From Serinus canaria (taxonomy: Eukaryota > Chordata > Aves > Passeriformes > Fringillidae), in the NCBI RefSeq assembly GCF_022539315.1, contig NC_066313.1, positions 32,649,059 through 32,713,058 on the forward strand: DNA of 64,000 bases. Reading direction: 5' to 3'. Both the position numbers and the translations under genes were made by a program. Within the stretch, counting starts at the first letter, position 1, and each line of letters opens with the position of its first letter. Shown here in pieces: positions 35,906 through 49,600 of the stretch. Below the pieces are notes generated by a model. The model made no database searches and had not been told where the DNA came from. It was given only the letters and a program-made list of their open reading frames with translations.

Positions 35906-38900
35906 TTTGGTGTGGACAACATATTTCAATATTTTCACAAATCCTTTGGAAAGCTGCATGAATTCTTGGATGTTAGAATTTGAAAATAATGCGAAGATTG
36001 AAACACTAGGAAAAAAGAGGACACAGCAATCAGATAATGCAATCCAGTTACAGTCTAGCCTGCAAACAGAGGTCATTCAAACAAAATTATCAAAGTTGTC
36101 TCTAGAAGAGAAGTATTACACAGCCAGAAGGAAGCAATGGCAGCCTTACACACACGCAGGGGCCCCTACAGCTGACAGATGTGATGCTAGGAATGTTCCA
36201 GAGGAAAGAACAGACAGTTCAGTGGAACTTGTATTTTTAACTTGAATGTAAAAAAACCTCACTAAAAATTAAGAGTAAGGTGGTGGTTTTATTATGTTAA
36301 GTGCAGTTATGTGCAGCAGTGAGATTGTGAAAGGAAATATTGCACCAGGTTTTGGCACCTGTAATTTATAAAGATAATAAATAAATATCAAAAGAGAGCA
36401 GAGAGACTAGAGTGGAGAAAAATTCTTCCAGAGAGAGACCTGACTTAAAGCCAGCGTATTCCTGTGGGATGACTGGGAATAAGAAGATTCTTCAAAGTAG
36501 CAGAGAAGAACAGAATGCGTACCAGGGTAAGAGTAAACCAAGGCTGGGCAGGTGTTTTTAAAAGTGAGAACATAGGACAAACCATTAAGGAAAGCAGTAA
36601 TCTCAGTCCTGGTATGTTTCCAGGATTAGCTGCTTTCCTGAAATAGATGTGCATGCCTGTGTTTAAGACAAGCTGTTGATTTCAGCGTTACGTATGGCAG
36701 TACACTAGATCCCAATGATCCAGTGGTGATTTGTGCCTTCCACTCCACATCTTTGAGGTGCTGAGTCAGAGAAACTTCTACACAGGAAGGAGGGGTTAGA
36801 TGGCATTGTGGAGGGAGATTAAACTCATAGAACTAACTCATTTTATCGCCTCCTTCCCCAGTCAGTAGTTCAAATGGAGAAAACGTAGAGCTGTATTCCT
36901 TGGCCTAATCAAAGCATTTATTTCTTTTTTACTTCCTTCCCACTTCCTTCCATTTTAATTCATTTTAAAATCTCAGTACACCCACCTCCTGGCCTATATG
37001 TATGGAGGATAAAGTTTGAAATCTTCTAGATCACGAACTTATGAATCAATTTTCCTTCAACAATTTTTAACCCAGAGTAGCAAAATTTTGACTAAACCAG
37101 CAAGGTTTGGTTGAGAGGGCTTGATGTTTTGCAGTGCTGTCTGCCATCTACATTTCAGTTATATTTTGTATAACTGCTTGAAGATTGGGTGGTCTTTAAA
37201 ATGAAGTTCTAGACACACAATATGTTTTTTTCATCTCTTGAGTCATCTTGGGCAGTTTGCTTCATTCTCTTTCCCTTTGCTTTCCCACCTGTTAATGTGT
37301 AATAGCATTTTCCTTTTATAAAGGGCTTTGTGAAGCATTGTAGTGGCTGAAGAGTCATTAAACCTTTTCTTTCTATTTGACATAGACCTAATTCATTATT
37401 GTACTACCATTACCCATATTCTCAGAGCAGTGAATGATATGTTCTTATCTGACAATGCTCTAGAACAGTTGGAGGTAAAAAGAAACAGACACCCCAGCCT
37501 TCAAATCCATAGGTGCGCTTATCAACCCCTAGAGAAAGTATATTTAAAATGAGATTTGTTTTGTCCCCTCCTGCTACACCTACACCCATTATAGCATGTC
37601 TTTTCAAGCTTCCTTCTTTGACTTGCACCCAAAATAAATTATTTTCACTTATTCCCACCTTACTGACCTTATATCATTCCCTGGGAAAAAGTGACTCTCC
37701 TCTGTAGTTAGACAAGGATGGAAGGGTTCATTGTTCATTTGTGAAGCCTTCCAAAAAGCATTTTAATTGTTTTTGCTCAATTCATCAGCAAAGTCTGCCT
37801 TTGTCTTAATGTCTAAAAGAAATTCAGTGTCTCAATAATGATGGGTCTAAAACTCTGGCAAAATTGTGATGAGAGCTGTTGAAGAACAGGTGCATCTGTT
37901 GTCTCCTGTTTTACTCAAATTGGAAACTCTCTAAAGCTTGGCCACTCCTTTTTCTGGATTTTCTTAAAGACTTCAACAATGGAATTGCAGTCCTTAACAC
38001 TGGCACTGAGATGTTATGGCTCTAGGTAACCGGCTAATCAGAAGTTGGCATTCTTTGCATAATCTTAATATTTCCCCAGGGAAGAGGGAACTGAGCTCCT
38101 GTACCCCTTATTGGAATTTGAAAATGCAGATGAGAACATAGATAGAGTTTTATTCTTAAAACTGAGTTCTGTTAAAATGGAATTTCTCTGATGTAGAAAT
38201 CTACTTCCTTTGTACTCTACTGAGAGACATATTTATTAAATAGCTTAGCTATTTAACTTTTTCCACAGCTGACATTTTAGAAATGACACTTTGCTCTTGC
38301 CTGTATACCCCTATAGAATTATTTCTCTGTGAACATTTTTTGAGCTGAAAGTAGTGCATGGGCATCAGGAAGTCTTAATTTTGGCTGCAGTACATTTTCA
38401 TTGTTTGGTATTACTCATGAGTAGTAGAAGAGATGGAGGTGCACTTTATAAATTTGTTTTCTCTTTGTTTATTGTGTCAGATGTTTTTCCCTCGTGTTTT
38501 CTCATGAACCTTGTTAGATACTGCTTAGTGTAGTTGCCCTTTCATTCTCACAAGTTGAGGAGAATTTGCTTCACCTTCCATTCAAGTAGATAACAGAACT
38601 TCAAAAGGCTTAATTGCATCTAAGATATTGCTCAATATTTCCACATGACCAAACATAAAGGTCAGCAACACTTGAGAGGCTTTATTGCAAAGATCTTTCT
38701 TCTGGCTTGAATTCTGCTGAAAATTGTCTTTTTTGTTAAGAAACAGGAATTTATTGATCTTAAAGAAGGACATTACCTGTGGACAATTCTTTAAAAGTGA
38801 GTGTCCTTAAATTTTTGTGTAGGTGGCTTATATTGACAGTAATCTTTGATATAGTATTAAAAAATTAGTAATTAATAATAGTAAATGGGTGAAATATGTG

Positions 38901-40261
38901 TAGTGACCCTGTAAACACATTTTACCTGAGTCATTTGTTTCTATATTCCACTCTTCCACATAGAGGAGTGTTCACTATAGCTTCAAAACTGAAGCTTAAG
39001 ACTTTAAATAATCTTATATCTATCTCCTTTGCAGTCAGCATTTAAGGTAAACTGCTGGTTTTGATTGTCAATTAAGTACATCTCCCATGTTTTCCTGCAA
39101 AGGTCTAATATTAACATTCAGATTAGGTAAAAGAAAACTGAATATACAGGTAGTAATTCTGCTCTACAGAAGCAGAAAATTGCTGGTAACATCAGTATTC
39201 CATATTGCTTGCCTATATTATATGGGGTAAAGTGAATGCTGGAGCTTGAAGTAAGTTTTCAACCAAGTTATTCTTTTTTCACTTCTGTGATGTAATGCAG
39301 CAATTCATTGTTTAATTTACAGCAACAATGATTTGGGGTTTAATGTTATGGAGGCAGTGTAGAGTTAGGTCTGCTTTTAGTTGATGCTGTGACCTACATT
39401 GTTCCCCAAGGCAGCACAGACATTTTTCACAAAAGTCTCCCATTAATTATAATTGTACTCTGTGGTGCTGGGTCAATTGTCATTTCTATTATATAAACTT
39501 TAAAAAGTGGGGGGGTTGGGGGCTTTGGTTCAGGTTTTTTTAGCTCATATTTGGTAAAGCTTTGATCACTTGTCTATAGCTGTTTCCCAAAGTGATGGTG
39601 GCTTCAGTCTAACAGTCACTTCTGTACAAATCCCTGCAAATTCTGAGGGCTCCAAGGGGTACCTGCCTAGCTGTGCACTTGCTGAAAGCTCTTCCAGCCT
39701 TCTTGGAAAACGAAGCCAAAAGCGCTGAATTTTTGTGTCAGCCTAAATTCCCATAGCTTCCTTTGGAGCCTGTGTGTGGTCCTGACCATCCTCTAACCTC
39801 TGGAGTGAACCTTAACCTCACTGAATATGCTCCATATTTCCTTCAGGAGGTAGCCACATCCATAGAGACCATCATGGGGTTCCTATAACATCTGCCTCAC
39901 AGAAACAGGGAAATATTTATTGGAATCTTGGGTGAAAGATGGTGTAAAGAAGTCAGCCATTTTAAAGGAGAGGAAATTTATTCTTATCTCTAGACAGTAC
40001 AAGTTATAGTTAATTACAGCATTTCCTTTCTTTTGTTGATATGTCCATGTGGTCAGCTTGCAATATCAGACTCTTCACTTCCTTTTTGTTGTTGATTTTC
40101 CCTCTCATATTGTTCATCTATTTATATTACTTTTTTTAAAATGTAAATTTTCTCTGGATGGGGCTGAAGCCCACTTGCCTCCATCATAACTTCCTTACTT
40201 GAAACATTTGGGATTTTGTGATGTTGAGTTACATAAAGTTGCCGTTTACAGCTGCTGAAAA
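35906..40261. other. unassigned non-coding DNA
   Basis: No gene or recognisable repeat. A 112-codon plus-strand frame (35907-36245), next to the CR1 copy, has no domain. The rest is AT-rich with scattered short frames. Confidence 0.5.
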
Positions 40262-40583
40262 CCAGGTTTTGTCAAGGTGGGGGTTGGCCTCTTCTTCTAG
40301 GCAAGTAGGGATAGGACAAGGGAAAATGTCCTCAAGTTGTTCCCAGGGGAGGTTCAGATGGATGTTAGAAAAAATTTCTTTACTGAAAGAGCGGATAAGC
40401 ATTGGAACAGGATGCCCTGGGAAGTGGTGTTGTCACCATTCCTGGAAGAGTTCACAAAATGACCTGACATGAGAGTTTGCTAGATGGTTCAGTGGGCTGG
40501 ATGGTATTCAGCTGAAGGTTGGACTTGATGATCTTGGAAGTCTTTTCCGACCTTAATGATTCTAAGATTGTATGATTCTAAAG
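40262..40583 (+). mobile_element. CR1 LINE fragment, divergent subfamily, 3' end
   Basis: It shows 'ggcctcttcttctaggc', 'gggataggacaaggg', 'ggttcagatggatgttag', 'aatttctttactgaaagag', 'ggttggacttgatgatctt' and the tail 'gattctaagattgtatgatt'. The 3' part (CAGCTGAAGGTTGGACTTGATGATC) differs from the 'aaccccctg/gcccatggcaggggg' type of the other copies, so it belongs to a different CR1 subfamily, like the copy at 59490-59921. Confidence 0.92.
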
Positions 40584-40951
40584 TGAACTTCAGTGGAATG
40601 TCATGAGACCTGCAAGTGCTTCCCAACCCTGGAAAGAGTGACCCAGCCTCAGGATTTCTGAAGCTAAAGACTCAAAAATCAGGAATCTTTGTAATCTTGC
40701 AAGTTATTAGGCAGTCTTGAAATAATTTTATGAAGTCATCACTACACAGCAGTAAAGGGTGAAGAACCTCAGATTCTGAAAACTTCAGGAGCCTGAAGTC
40801 ATACTATGAATTCACAGCCTTTTCAGATATTTTCAAAATTTTACATCTAAGGGTAATTTTCCTTAAGAAACATATTGGTTCTGGAGACATCATCCTGATT
40901 AAATGCACTAAAATACTATTATTTATTAAAGTTAGAACGTTGTGCTATCCC

Positions 40952-40970
40952 TGATCATTGGGAATGATCA
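40952..40970. repeat. 8-bp perfect inverted repeat
   Basis: TGATCATT and AATGATCA are exact reverse complements around GGG. It is short and could be chance. Confidence 0.6.
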
Positions 40971-41976
40971 ATATAATTCTTTTAGCTCAGAGCATAAATT
41001 CAGAAATTAGTCATAATTCTACTTGTATCTTAAGATAAAATAGTTATTGCCATGGTATAATCTTTCTGAAAAGAGATGTCCTATCTTAAAATGTACTCCT
41101 AAAACCTTTACTTTGCCTTGGTGGCTGCTGACTCAGTCAGCTGTCCTAACTAATTTTTTTATGCATTCATTCTCCAATAAAGGGATCAAAATTATTTTTC
41201 TGCTCACTTCACAGTATAAATTTTCATTCAGAAAAGCACAAGGAAATTGTGAAATAACGACTATGTAAGCAGTCTATTAAATGTTATTAGAAATACGTGC
41301 TCTTTCTGTAGTGAACTCAAAGCCTCCTGATTGTTTATAAAAAATGTTTATAGGAAGTTTACAGCTACCAAGGGGATTTTTTTTTTTATGTTATTTGAAA
41401 AAGTATTTCACAGGGTAGAAGTGATCATCATAAAATGATATCTTTATAGTAAAGTTGTGTTTCAAGGACCCTCATATAAAAGAGTACTCTTTAATTTCTT
41501 TGTGCAATACAAACACAGAGCTTACTGTAATGTCGTGTTTGTCTGTAAGAAGAAAATGTTTGGTTAAAAATTTTATCTCAGTGTTGGAATCCAGTTAAAA
41601 GCACATTTTTATTCAGATCCTTTATTCAGAAAAGTACTGAAAAGATATATAGGAATCAGTAGGTAACCTGGAGGATTATAGAGAACAAAAAGAAGCAATT
41701 AAGAGTAAACTGATTAACTCACCTGGGAGTGAGGTTTTACCATGGGAGAATTTTTTCTATGTCTCTTGCACTCAACTCAATAAGCAGCACTTTTTCACTT
41801 GTTTACAAAACACATTGTTGCTGATTAAACTGCAAATGAAGGATGGCTGAGTTTAGTTTAATTCATAGTTAAAGCCTGCAGAAATTTCAGACATAAAGAG
41901 TCTGAATTCCATAAAGCCCAGACAATTAAGAGACCTTTCCATGTTCAGCTTCCAGTTATGAGACAAGCATACATTT

Positions 41977-42012
41977 TTGTTTAGTAGAGTTTGTTCCAAC
42001 TCTACTAAACAA
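41977..42012. repeat. stem-loop, 15-bp perfect arms
   Basis: Left arm 41977-41991 (TTGTTTAGTAGAGTT) and right arm 41998-42012 (AACTCTACTAAACAA) are exact reverse complements around the 6-nt loop TGTTCC. Allowing one mismatch, T:A pairing extends about 2 bp further. An A8 run follows on the right. Confidence 0.93.
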
Positions 42013-42200
42013 CAAAAAAAATTGTTCTAATTGTAACAGAGTACCAAGAGAATGGATAAAATTATCCTTTTTCTATGATATGGTTTTCTACAGGGCACAG
42101 TACTTGTTGAGAGATAGAATATGCAGAGCTGCTTTACCACTTAAGCCTTCAGTGCTATTGGAGATTTTAACTATTATTGAATGAGTTGGCTTAGCTCTTT

Positions 42201-42220
42201 ACACACACACACACATATAT
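42201..42220 (+). repeat. (AC)7 microsatellite with AT extension
   Basis: Seven AC units run directly into ATATAT. Confidence 0.92.
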
Positions 42221-42704
42221 AATTGCAATGTATTCTGAGAAGAGTTATGTCTCACTTTGGCTGTAGGAATTTGAAAATTTAGGGGTTTTTCTGACAAATT
42301 ACCCTTTTCACAGTTACATATTTAAACCTTGTAGTTGCAAGCAAAATGCAGCTCATACTTAATTTCTGCCCTATAATCCAAGGGTTTCTGTCTCTTCCAG
42401 TAACCCCTGAAAGCCTCTGCACTTTCAGAAATATGCAGTTTAACTCACAATACTAAGTTTCCAATAACGAGATTCTTACATTTTGCTTAGACGTGCTGTA
42501 AAGAGAATTGTGATTTTTCTTAGCTAAAATGGCCATTCAGTTTAAGCCCTAAACAACTTCTGGATTTAAATTTTTCAAAAAGTTCCTTTTAAAATTTTCT
42601 AAAATAATAACGACCCAAAGTTATTTGTAAAATAATATGGACTCTGAAACACCTGCTTCAACTTCACTTTGAAGTTCCACTTTGAGAATGAGTAGGACAA
42701 TAGG

Positions 42705-42768
42705 ACACACTTCCAGCTACCTTCCAACTCAGCTTGTAATCCTATGACTCTGTAATTCTGTGATTTAA
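42705..42768 (+). mobile_element. CR1 LINE, very short 3' terminal fragment
   Basis: 'ccagctaccttccaactc' followed by 'cctatgactctgtaattctg' and 'tgattta' matches the last 60 bp or so of CR1 with its octamer-type tail. Nothing further 5' is recognisable. Confidence 0.7.
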
Positions 42769-42773
42769 TTGGC

Positions 42774-42800
42774 ATTTATTAGTGATTTATTAGTGATTTA
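42774..42800 (+). repeat. 11-bp tandem repeat, about 2.5 copies
   Basis: ATTTATTAGTG is repeated exactly at 42774-42784 and 42785-42795, followed by a partial ATTTA. It lies 6 bp after the CR1 tail, where tail-derived slippage is common. Confidence 0.85.
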
Positions 42801-43513
42801 TTTTGAAAAGTGCAATTGTATACTAAGGACTAAACATTGTAGGCTCCAAAACTTGAAATCCTACCCTCTATTTCCTAGACAGACCTTGGTCACTCTTAAT
42901 GTTTAGTTCAGCTTTTCCTTTCCTCTGTTTCATTTTGACTCCTACAGTGCCAGGCTACTTTTTCTGGTAACTTTGAAATAATTGAACATTTCACTTTGAT
43001 TTTGCCTTCTCTTCCCCTGACCTTGACAAGTCCCTGTTGGCATAATCACACTACAAACATTTTATATCATACACTGATGTCAGTGATGGTACAGCTTTCA
43101 GATATTGTTCACAATGAAATATAGGAATTGGAGTAAACTTGAGTAACATAACTTTTCTGACATAACCTGCATTTATAATTCTTTTGTGAAATCTTAAAGC
43201 AAAACTGGTAAAAAAAGAAAAATTAAAAATCTATTTTTAAAACCATTAAAGAACTTTTCATTAACCAGTGTTAGCAAAGTGTACAAAAGCAACTCCTTTT
43301 TACTGAAGTATTTTTTCCCTGCTAGCTTTATATCTATTGTGAAAACTGGGAACTATTGTGTAAGGCAACAGTGTCATTTGAACACAGACTGAAAAGACAC
43401 ACCCTCTCCCAATCAGTTCCTTAACTGAGTAAAGGAGAAAGTAAAAATAGGTGAAGTAGGACAGAAGAGATACAAAAACATATTAAGAAAGCACAAACTA
43501 CTCATAATTTTTA
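42801..43513. other. unassigned AT-rich non-coding DNA
   Basis: No gene, repeat family or motif cluster is recognisable. Confidence 0.5.
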
Positions 43514-43690
43514 ATAGAATCACAAAATCATATAATGGTTTGGGTTGGAAGAGACCTTAAAGATCACCTAATTCCAGCCTCTCTGCCATGGGACACCTTC
43601 CACATGACCAGTGTGCTGAAAGTCTCATTCAGCCTGCCCTTGAACACTTTTAAGGATGGTTTAATACCAACATCTCTTTTTAAATCAATT
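43514..43690 (-). mobile_element. CR1 LINE, 3' terminal fragment, about 175 bp
   Basis: On the plus strand: 'atagaatcacaaaatcatat', 'ggtttgggttggaagagacc', 'ttaaagatcacctaattcc', 'gccatgggacaccttccac', 'cttgaacacttttaagga'. This is the reverse complement of the CR1 3' end in correct order. Confidence 0.92.
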
Positions 43691-45889
43691 ACTACTCTAA
43701 AGACAGATCATAAAGGAGCAGCTTTGCAGGATGTTTCACTGTCATAATTCGAGTGCCACTCCTGACAACCTGTTGGGAAACTGAACTAAGAAGGCCCAGT
43801 TTTAGTCTTCTTTTTGGGAAATATCTGAGCCTTTATAGCAGGCAGTAAAGAAGTCAGGGCTCACTTACAGAAGGGGTCCATAAGTACATACTCAAGGTAG
43901 CCAAAGGAAAATTTCACGTGATTGTAGCGTACCAGATGCTTTGGAACAAAAGGAATAAAACTTCTTCCCTGGTGATCCTAAAGTGTTTTTTAACACTGCT
44001 TTCACCTCTGCAAAAAACCTTCTGTGGAAAGAAAAGTTCTTCCCCTGTTGTGTTCCCACATTAGGCTAAGGGCTGGTGCATCAGCCTGGAAGTGTGTTAG
44101 CTAAACTTGTTCTAGATCCTCTTACTTCAGGCTATAACTAATTTTAAAATCTTTTATAGGTGAACTAACAGGGCTTTCACAAGGCCATTCCAAGCAGTAA
44201 TGGGAAAAAAAGCTAGATCCATAATAAGTTTTTAAATAGGAGTCTCTGGTCTTTGTGTAATTTGGAGATGGTTGCAATCTGGTATCAGCAAGTAGAAATG
44301 CTTACAGAGTATAAACACTATGCCTATGGTTACAGAGTATAACCCCTCCCTACAACTTTTCAACGAACTAGGTGTCTTCATGAGCTCTAAGATTTTTTTT
44401 TTAATGTGTTGTGTTGAGGGTTTACTGTTTCCTGCCCTAGTTCCTAGTAATTCAGCAGTTTAAATTAAGTGATTGCTGAGCAAATTCCAAAGCTGCTCTA
44501 TGAATGTCAGCACTTGCCTTCTTTAGCTGCTGGGAAAGAGGTAGCTTTTGAATGAATAGTTGATCTCAAAGGGGGAAACCTTAGTTGTCTTGGTTTATCC
44601 TCCTAATAGCACTGATGACTTTCCATTCCAGGTGTATTTGTTTGGAAAGATAACTTGGGATGAGAGAGCGTCAGGGGGTTTATAGGAGAAGAGATTGATT
44701 TAAAAAAAATACAGGAATGTGTGAAAAGGGTGTATAGCAAGGCACCATGTGTGGAAAAATGAGTCTGAGGAATGTGAAAAGATGTGGGAATGGAGGAAAA
44801 AAAGAAGGAAAATGTGTTCATAAATTGCCTATGGAAAAAGTGCTTGCTGAGTAAAGGATACACAATGTCTACTGGTTCCTTTCCTTTTGGTTTCTTATTT
44901 ATGTGTTGACTGGGTTTCACAGAGATGCAACAATATTTGCAGCAAGACTAAGATTGAACCACATCATATTCCAGAGAGCAGCTTTTATTGGGAAAAGCTG
45001 GAGAGGTAGACTGAGGTTTTTTCTGTCTTGAAGCAGATGACACCAGCAAATTCACAGATTTGAAAAGTCAAGGATTATGCTGTCCAGTCAAGGAATAGTC
45101 TGTATTATTGTATTATCCATCAGGTATCTAAAGATGTGATTTTTTTTTGGCAACAGTATGTAAAAACTTACAATGTCTGTGCACCTGTGGTGGTACTTGA
45201 GATCCATGAAATCAGAAAAATTTAAAATTAAAAAGACAGCAAAAATAAAACTTATAGTTACATCAAGCTATTGTACATAAAAACATAGTGATGTCTCATT
45301 TATAGGGATTAGCTGGGTGGTATGATGCAAAGAGACCCCATAAGCTGCAGCAAGCAGACTTTTCTTCCTGGCTTAATGTTTATATTAGTAGGCAAACAGA
45401 AGTTCTCCATGCCCTAGAGTCTGTGGTGTCTGTTGTGTAACTTGTCCTTCCTACAGCTTCTTATGGTGTAATTCATTATTTGTTCATATTGTTTGATTTT
45501 TTTCAAGTAAGGAATTGCTCAAGCTAAAAAGTAAGCTTTGTGAGTGGGGGCTCAGCATGTTCATTCAAAGGGACTGTTTCTGAAAAATTAATACAGAAAA
45601 CATTTTCATTGTTTCTGCTGTTCTGTGAATTTTCAGACCTTCTAGAGCAGATTGCTTCCTAACTATAAGTATGGCCAGGCATCTCATGTTCTGGTTAAAT
45701 AACCCAAAGAATTCATTATTCAAGTCTGTAGTTCTTCAGTATCAGTGGACCGAAAAACTCAAAACTGATCTAATTCCAATTTCTAAAGGTACATGAGAAC
45801 TCGTACCCTTGGCATCTTCTTTTTTTTTTTTCAGTATCTCTAGTTTTAGTGCACAGGCTGGGGCCATGTGAAATGCTTTCTAAATGCTA
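43691..45889. other. unassigned non-coding DNA
   Basis: No gene is recognised. The words 'ttacagagtataa' at about 44302 and 44330 form a small 28-bp-spaced direct repeat. The 105-codon minus-strand frame (44603-44920) is Ser/His/Phe-rich and featureless. Confidence 0.5.
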
Positions 45890-46265
45890 CAAATAAAGAT
45901 ATTTTAACATTTCTAAGTTAATTCTAGGAGAGAATAGCATGATCTATCATGGAGCATTTTGTTGGTGAAACAAATATTTTAAAATAATATGCAGCTTTGG
46001 CATAGTGCTTTATATTTCAGCGCCCTGCAGGCATTTGGAGGCAGTTAAGAGGTGTCACATATATAAAAGGATTTATTGCATTTTATATTATTAATAGGCT
46101 GGAATATTGCATATTATAAATAAGCAATGTGTGTTTATAGCTGTATAATATATTCACAAACCAGCTGAATGATTCCCACATAATAGTTTGATGGACTGCT
46201 TCTTCTTGCTTTTTTTTTTTTACTTTTAAATTTTTGTATAACAGCTGAGATTATCCAGTTGCAAG
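45890..46265. promoter_or_regulatory. candidate conserved non-coding element
   Basis: A repeat-free, AT-rich block with many TAATA/ATTAAT/ATGCA-like words ('aaaataatatgcagc', 'ttatattattaataggc', 'ttgcatattataaataag'). 'cagcgccctgcaggc' is a GC island inside it. It contains no notable frame. Its texture resembles deeply conserved homeodomain-bound enhancers; this is unproven. Confidence 0.27.
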
Positions 46266-46565
46266 TTAGGTGACAGTTCTTAGGAGTGGAGAGAAATATG
46301 TGTCCTCATAGGCTTTCAAAGCATTGCTCAGAGATCCTCTTAAATTAGACTGGCTCTTTCTGCTCATTTGTAGAGACTGGCTGTTCTAAAAGACAAATCA
46401 GTATATAACCTTATATTGGTAGAGGACTTGCTTAGTTCAGCTTAATTCCTCTGATGGGAGAGGACAAATTTGGGGTTTGCTCATCTGCTGTCTTTACTTG
46501 AGACAGTCACCTGAAATGAGAAGTAATGCAGAATAATCCAGAGGTTTTTAGTGATGAACTTTCTG

Positions 46566-46656
46566 AAAAAAACCCAAAAAACCAAACAAACAAACAAAAA
46601 AACCCCCACAACAACCCAAAAAACAAAAACAAAAAACAAACCAAACCAAAAGAAAA
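46566..46656 (+). repeat. A/C-rich low-complexity tract (CAAA-type)
   Basis: About 90 bp composed almost only of A and C, with CAAA, ACAAC and CCAAA units. The short frames across it (Asn/Lys/Gln-rich, or Phe/Leu-rich on the other strand) are artefacts of composition. Confidence 0.92.
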
Positions 46657-49600
46657 GTGTGTTTTACTGTATGTTAATAGTGACCTGAACTTCATCCAAT
46701 TATCAATTTTGTTCACCTGACAAACTGGATGACTAAAGCATTGATCTTATTCAAACCTAGCTGCTATAAATCATCTAATCTGATGCCTGAAGCATTTGTC
46801 TTGAGCCTGCAATATATCCTTATTACAAGGTGTTTTCTAATGCACTTTGTTAACAGAGCTGAGAATCTGAAATCAAATGAGGAGCAGGATGGCAATGGAA
46901 ATTATGGGAAAAGAGGTGACTATATGGATTATTAGAACTGCATGTCTTAGGTTAAACAAAGCTCAAGTGAAAGAGAAAATGGGTGGTTGCTTTCTTGAAA
47001 GATGCTGAGCTAAATGTAGCTGTTGACCAACAGTTCTAACCATAGTGAAACCCTTCCTCTTTCCAGGCTTTCTGTGAATCTTTGAGCACAGTGTGAGATT
47101 GTGTGTACACAAACCATCTGCTTCTGGTGGCTGAGTACCATAAATAGGCATGGTGCTGGATATTCCTAACATGCCAAGGCTCTCTAAGTCTAATAGCATA
47201 GCACAGCATGTCATTCAGAGGAAGGAGGTTCAGAAGTAACATGAGAAAAAAAAATGGGTTAACTTCACAGAAAATATGTGGATTTTCTATTTGTTTATCT
47301 CTGTGGTTTTGTATTTCTTAGATTATTTTTTCAGGAAGGGAATTTTGGATTATTTTCTTACCATAGTGAGAGACAAAGCTAAGAGGGGGTTAGCTTTTAT
47401 GAAAACCTCTTTGCAGCAGTCACATTGAGAAGGCTGTGCCTCAATTCTCTTGCAACTCGTTGTGATGAAAAGCAGATTTTAAGGCTTTGGACAAATGGTG
47501 TCTCAGAGTCTTACAAGGGAAATAACTTTTAATCTAATATAATTTTATGAACTTTTGGCTTGAAATCCAGATTTTACCAGGTGACAAATGTCTTTTCAGA
47601 TGCAGGAGTATCCCACAGATTAAAAGGAATATTTTTATGGGTCCTTAGGTACCTATTGTATGTGAAGGAAGTATAAATAGCTTTGTGGAGTAAGCACAAA
47701 TTTTACAGTGTGCACTAAACTAGGTTCAGTGGAGTGCTGCTGAACACTGCAGCTTTGCTAGTTTAGCTGTAAACTGTTCACTTAAAATTAGTCACTGCTG
47801 TCATAAAGCTTAAGATTTTCATACATACTGCATAGGGAAAGATAAAGAACTTCCAATTGATGGCTTATTCTAGTCTTGTCATTTGTTTCCATCTTGTGTT
47901 AACATGCTGACATTGATTGTTCCAAAAAGTCAGTAAAGAGTCAGACTGCGCTGACTTCAGTATTTCCTTAGTCATTGCCACTCCTCTATTTCAGTACAAA
48001 ATGCCTTATTAGTCCTTAGAAAGGATATTTTGTTTTTAAAAAGGGTATTCAGAAAATGCTAGTACATTAAATATCCTATTCTCATTGGTCTCCTGGAGGA
48101 AAATGTGTTCCAGAGCCAGAGATGATTGCCATGTCATGTACAGCAGCACAGCTTAGTTATGGGGTTGCACTGGAACTGAGCTAACACAGGCACTGCTCCT
48201 CCCTCACCACTAACCAGGACAAACTGGCTCTCCACAGCTTTTCCTTGCCCATTCCTGTATCCCATTCCACCATACAGCAGGATTCTTGAGTGATTTTAGC
48301 ACTGCTGATGTTCAGCTCTGTAAAGAAAATGTGGATTTTGTGGATTTCACTCTGAAGAGGTGATCAAGCAAACCTGGGTGAAAGGGTATTGTGGAAGTGA
48401 AGAGGTTAAAAGAAATTAATGATAATTCTGGCATCAAATGATACACAGAAAAAGAATCAGAGTAAGCCTTTTGTAGCACTCCAAAGCATACTGATTTAGT
48501 GTCTGCTAATGAAAATTGCCCTAATAATTTGAAATGCATGCATATAAGGTGCACATATCCTATGCACTTAAATATTTTAACTAAATGGAACTTCTACTGG
48601 AAATTCTAATTAATGCCTTGCTTAAACATGTTACAGTTTCAACCAGATGCACTCTATTTAATCTGTTCTGCTGCTCTACTCATGGACAACATTTGATATT
48701 TTTTGTCTTCCTCATAAATTACACTTTAGATTTTGATGAAAATATCTTACCAGATGAAGTATGTTGTTCGCTATCTCCTTATTTTCTTAAGAGCAGGCTG
48801 TTTCTCATTTAACTGAACTTGGGTATTGCTGAATTTGGGTGGTTTCAAACACCATAATTAAATTAACAGCAAACACCGATTATGACAGACTTATGACCAA
48901 AACTTGTGATAAAATCCTATTAATCTCTTTTCTGCTTACTCAGACAATTGGTATCATTCTTCCGAAATACTGACACTTACAAGTTTGTTAGCTAAAGAAA
49001 CACTTCATTTTTGCATTGCTTATAGCTGCACAGATGCCCAGCACACTGAGTGTTGTTTTATCTGTATATTTACATATTCATTTACTCTTTGACACCTCTG
49101 CATATATTATAAGAGGGAAGGGGAAAATGGTGTCCAAATTTGTCACAGAAGACACATGTTAATATGCATTAAAATGTTCAAAGAGAAATATTCATCTTAG
49201 CCTGTACACTGAGAAGATATCAAAGCAGCTCAGCAGTGTGTTATGAGCAGCTAATTTGAAACTTCTGCTCCCTGTTAGTGCCATTCTGTCTTAGAGTGAG
49301 ATTTTGTTTAAATGCAAAATGTCACCCAGACTTTTTCTGTTTAGTCCTGCAAGGCTGCTCAAAATGCATAATTTGCAAGTGCTGTCTGTTCACAGTGAGA
49401 AAGTTCATAAAAATCACACACCAGCAATTCCCCAAGGAATAAATCAATTAAATATTTCTAATTTACTGCTGTTGGACATATTGGGTGAACTGATAAAGAG
49501 ATGTGATTTAATATTCACCTTAGTGAGATTTCAAGATCAAACTAGTGGTACAGCTTTTCAGTCTAGTGGCTAAACCAAATTAAGTACTAAATCTAAAACT

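Larger units (their letters stand above)
40584..42704. other. AT-rich non-coding DNA with stem-loops
   Basis: No gene is recognised. It contains small palindromes (8-bp arms at 40952-40970), the strong 15-bp stem-loop at 41977-42012 and an AC microsatellite at 42201-42214. Confidence 0.5.
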
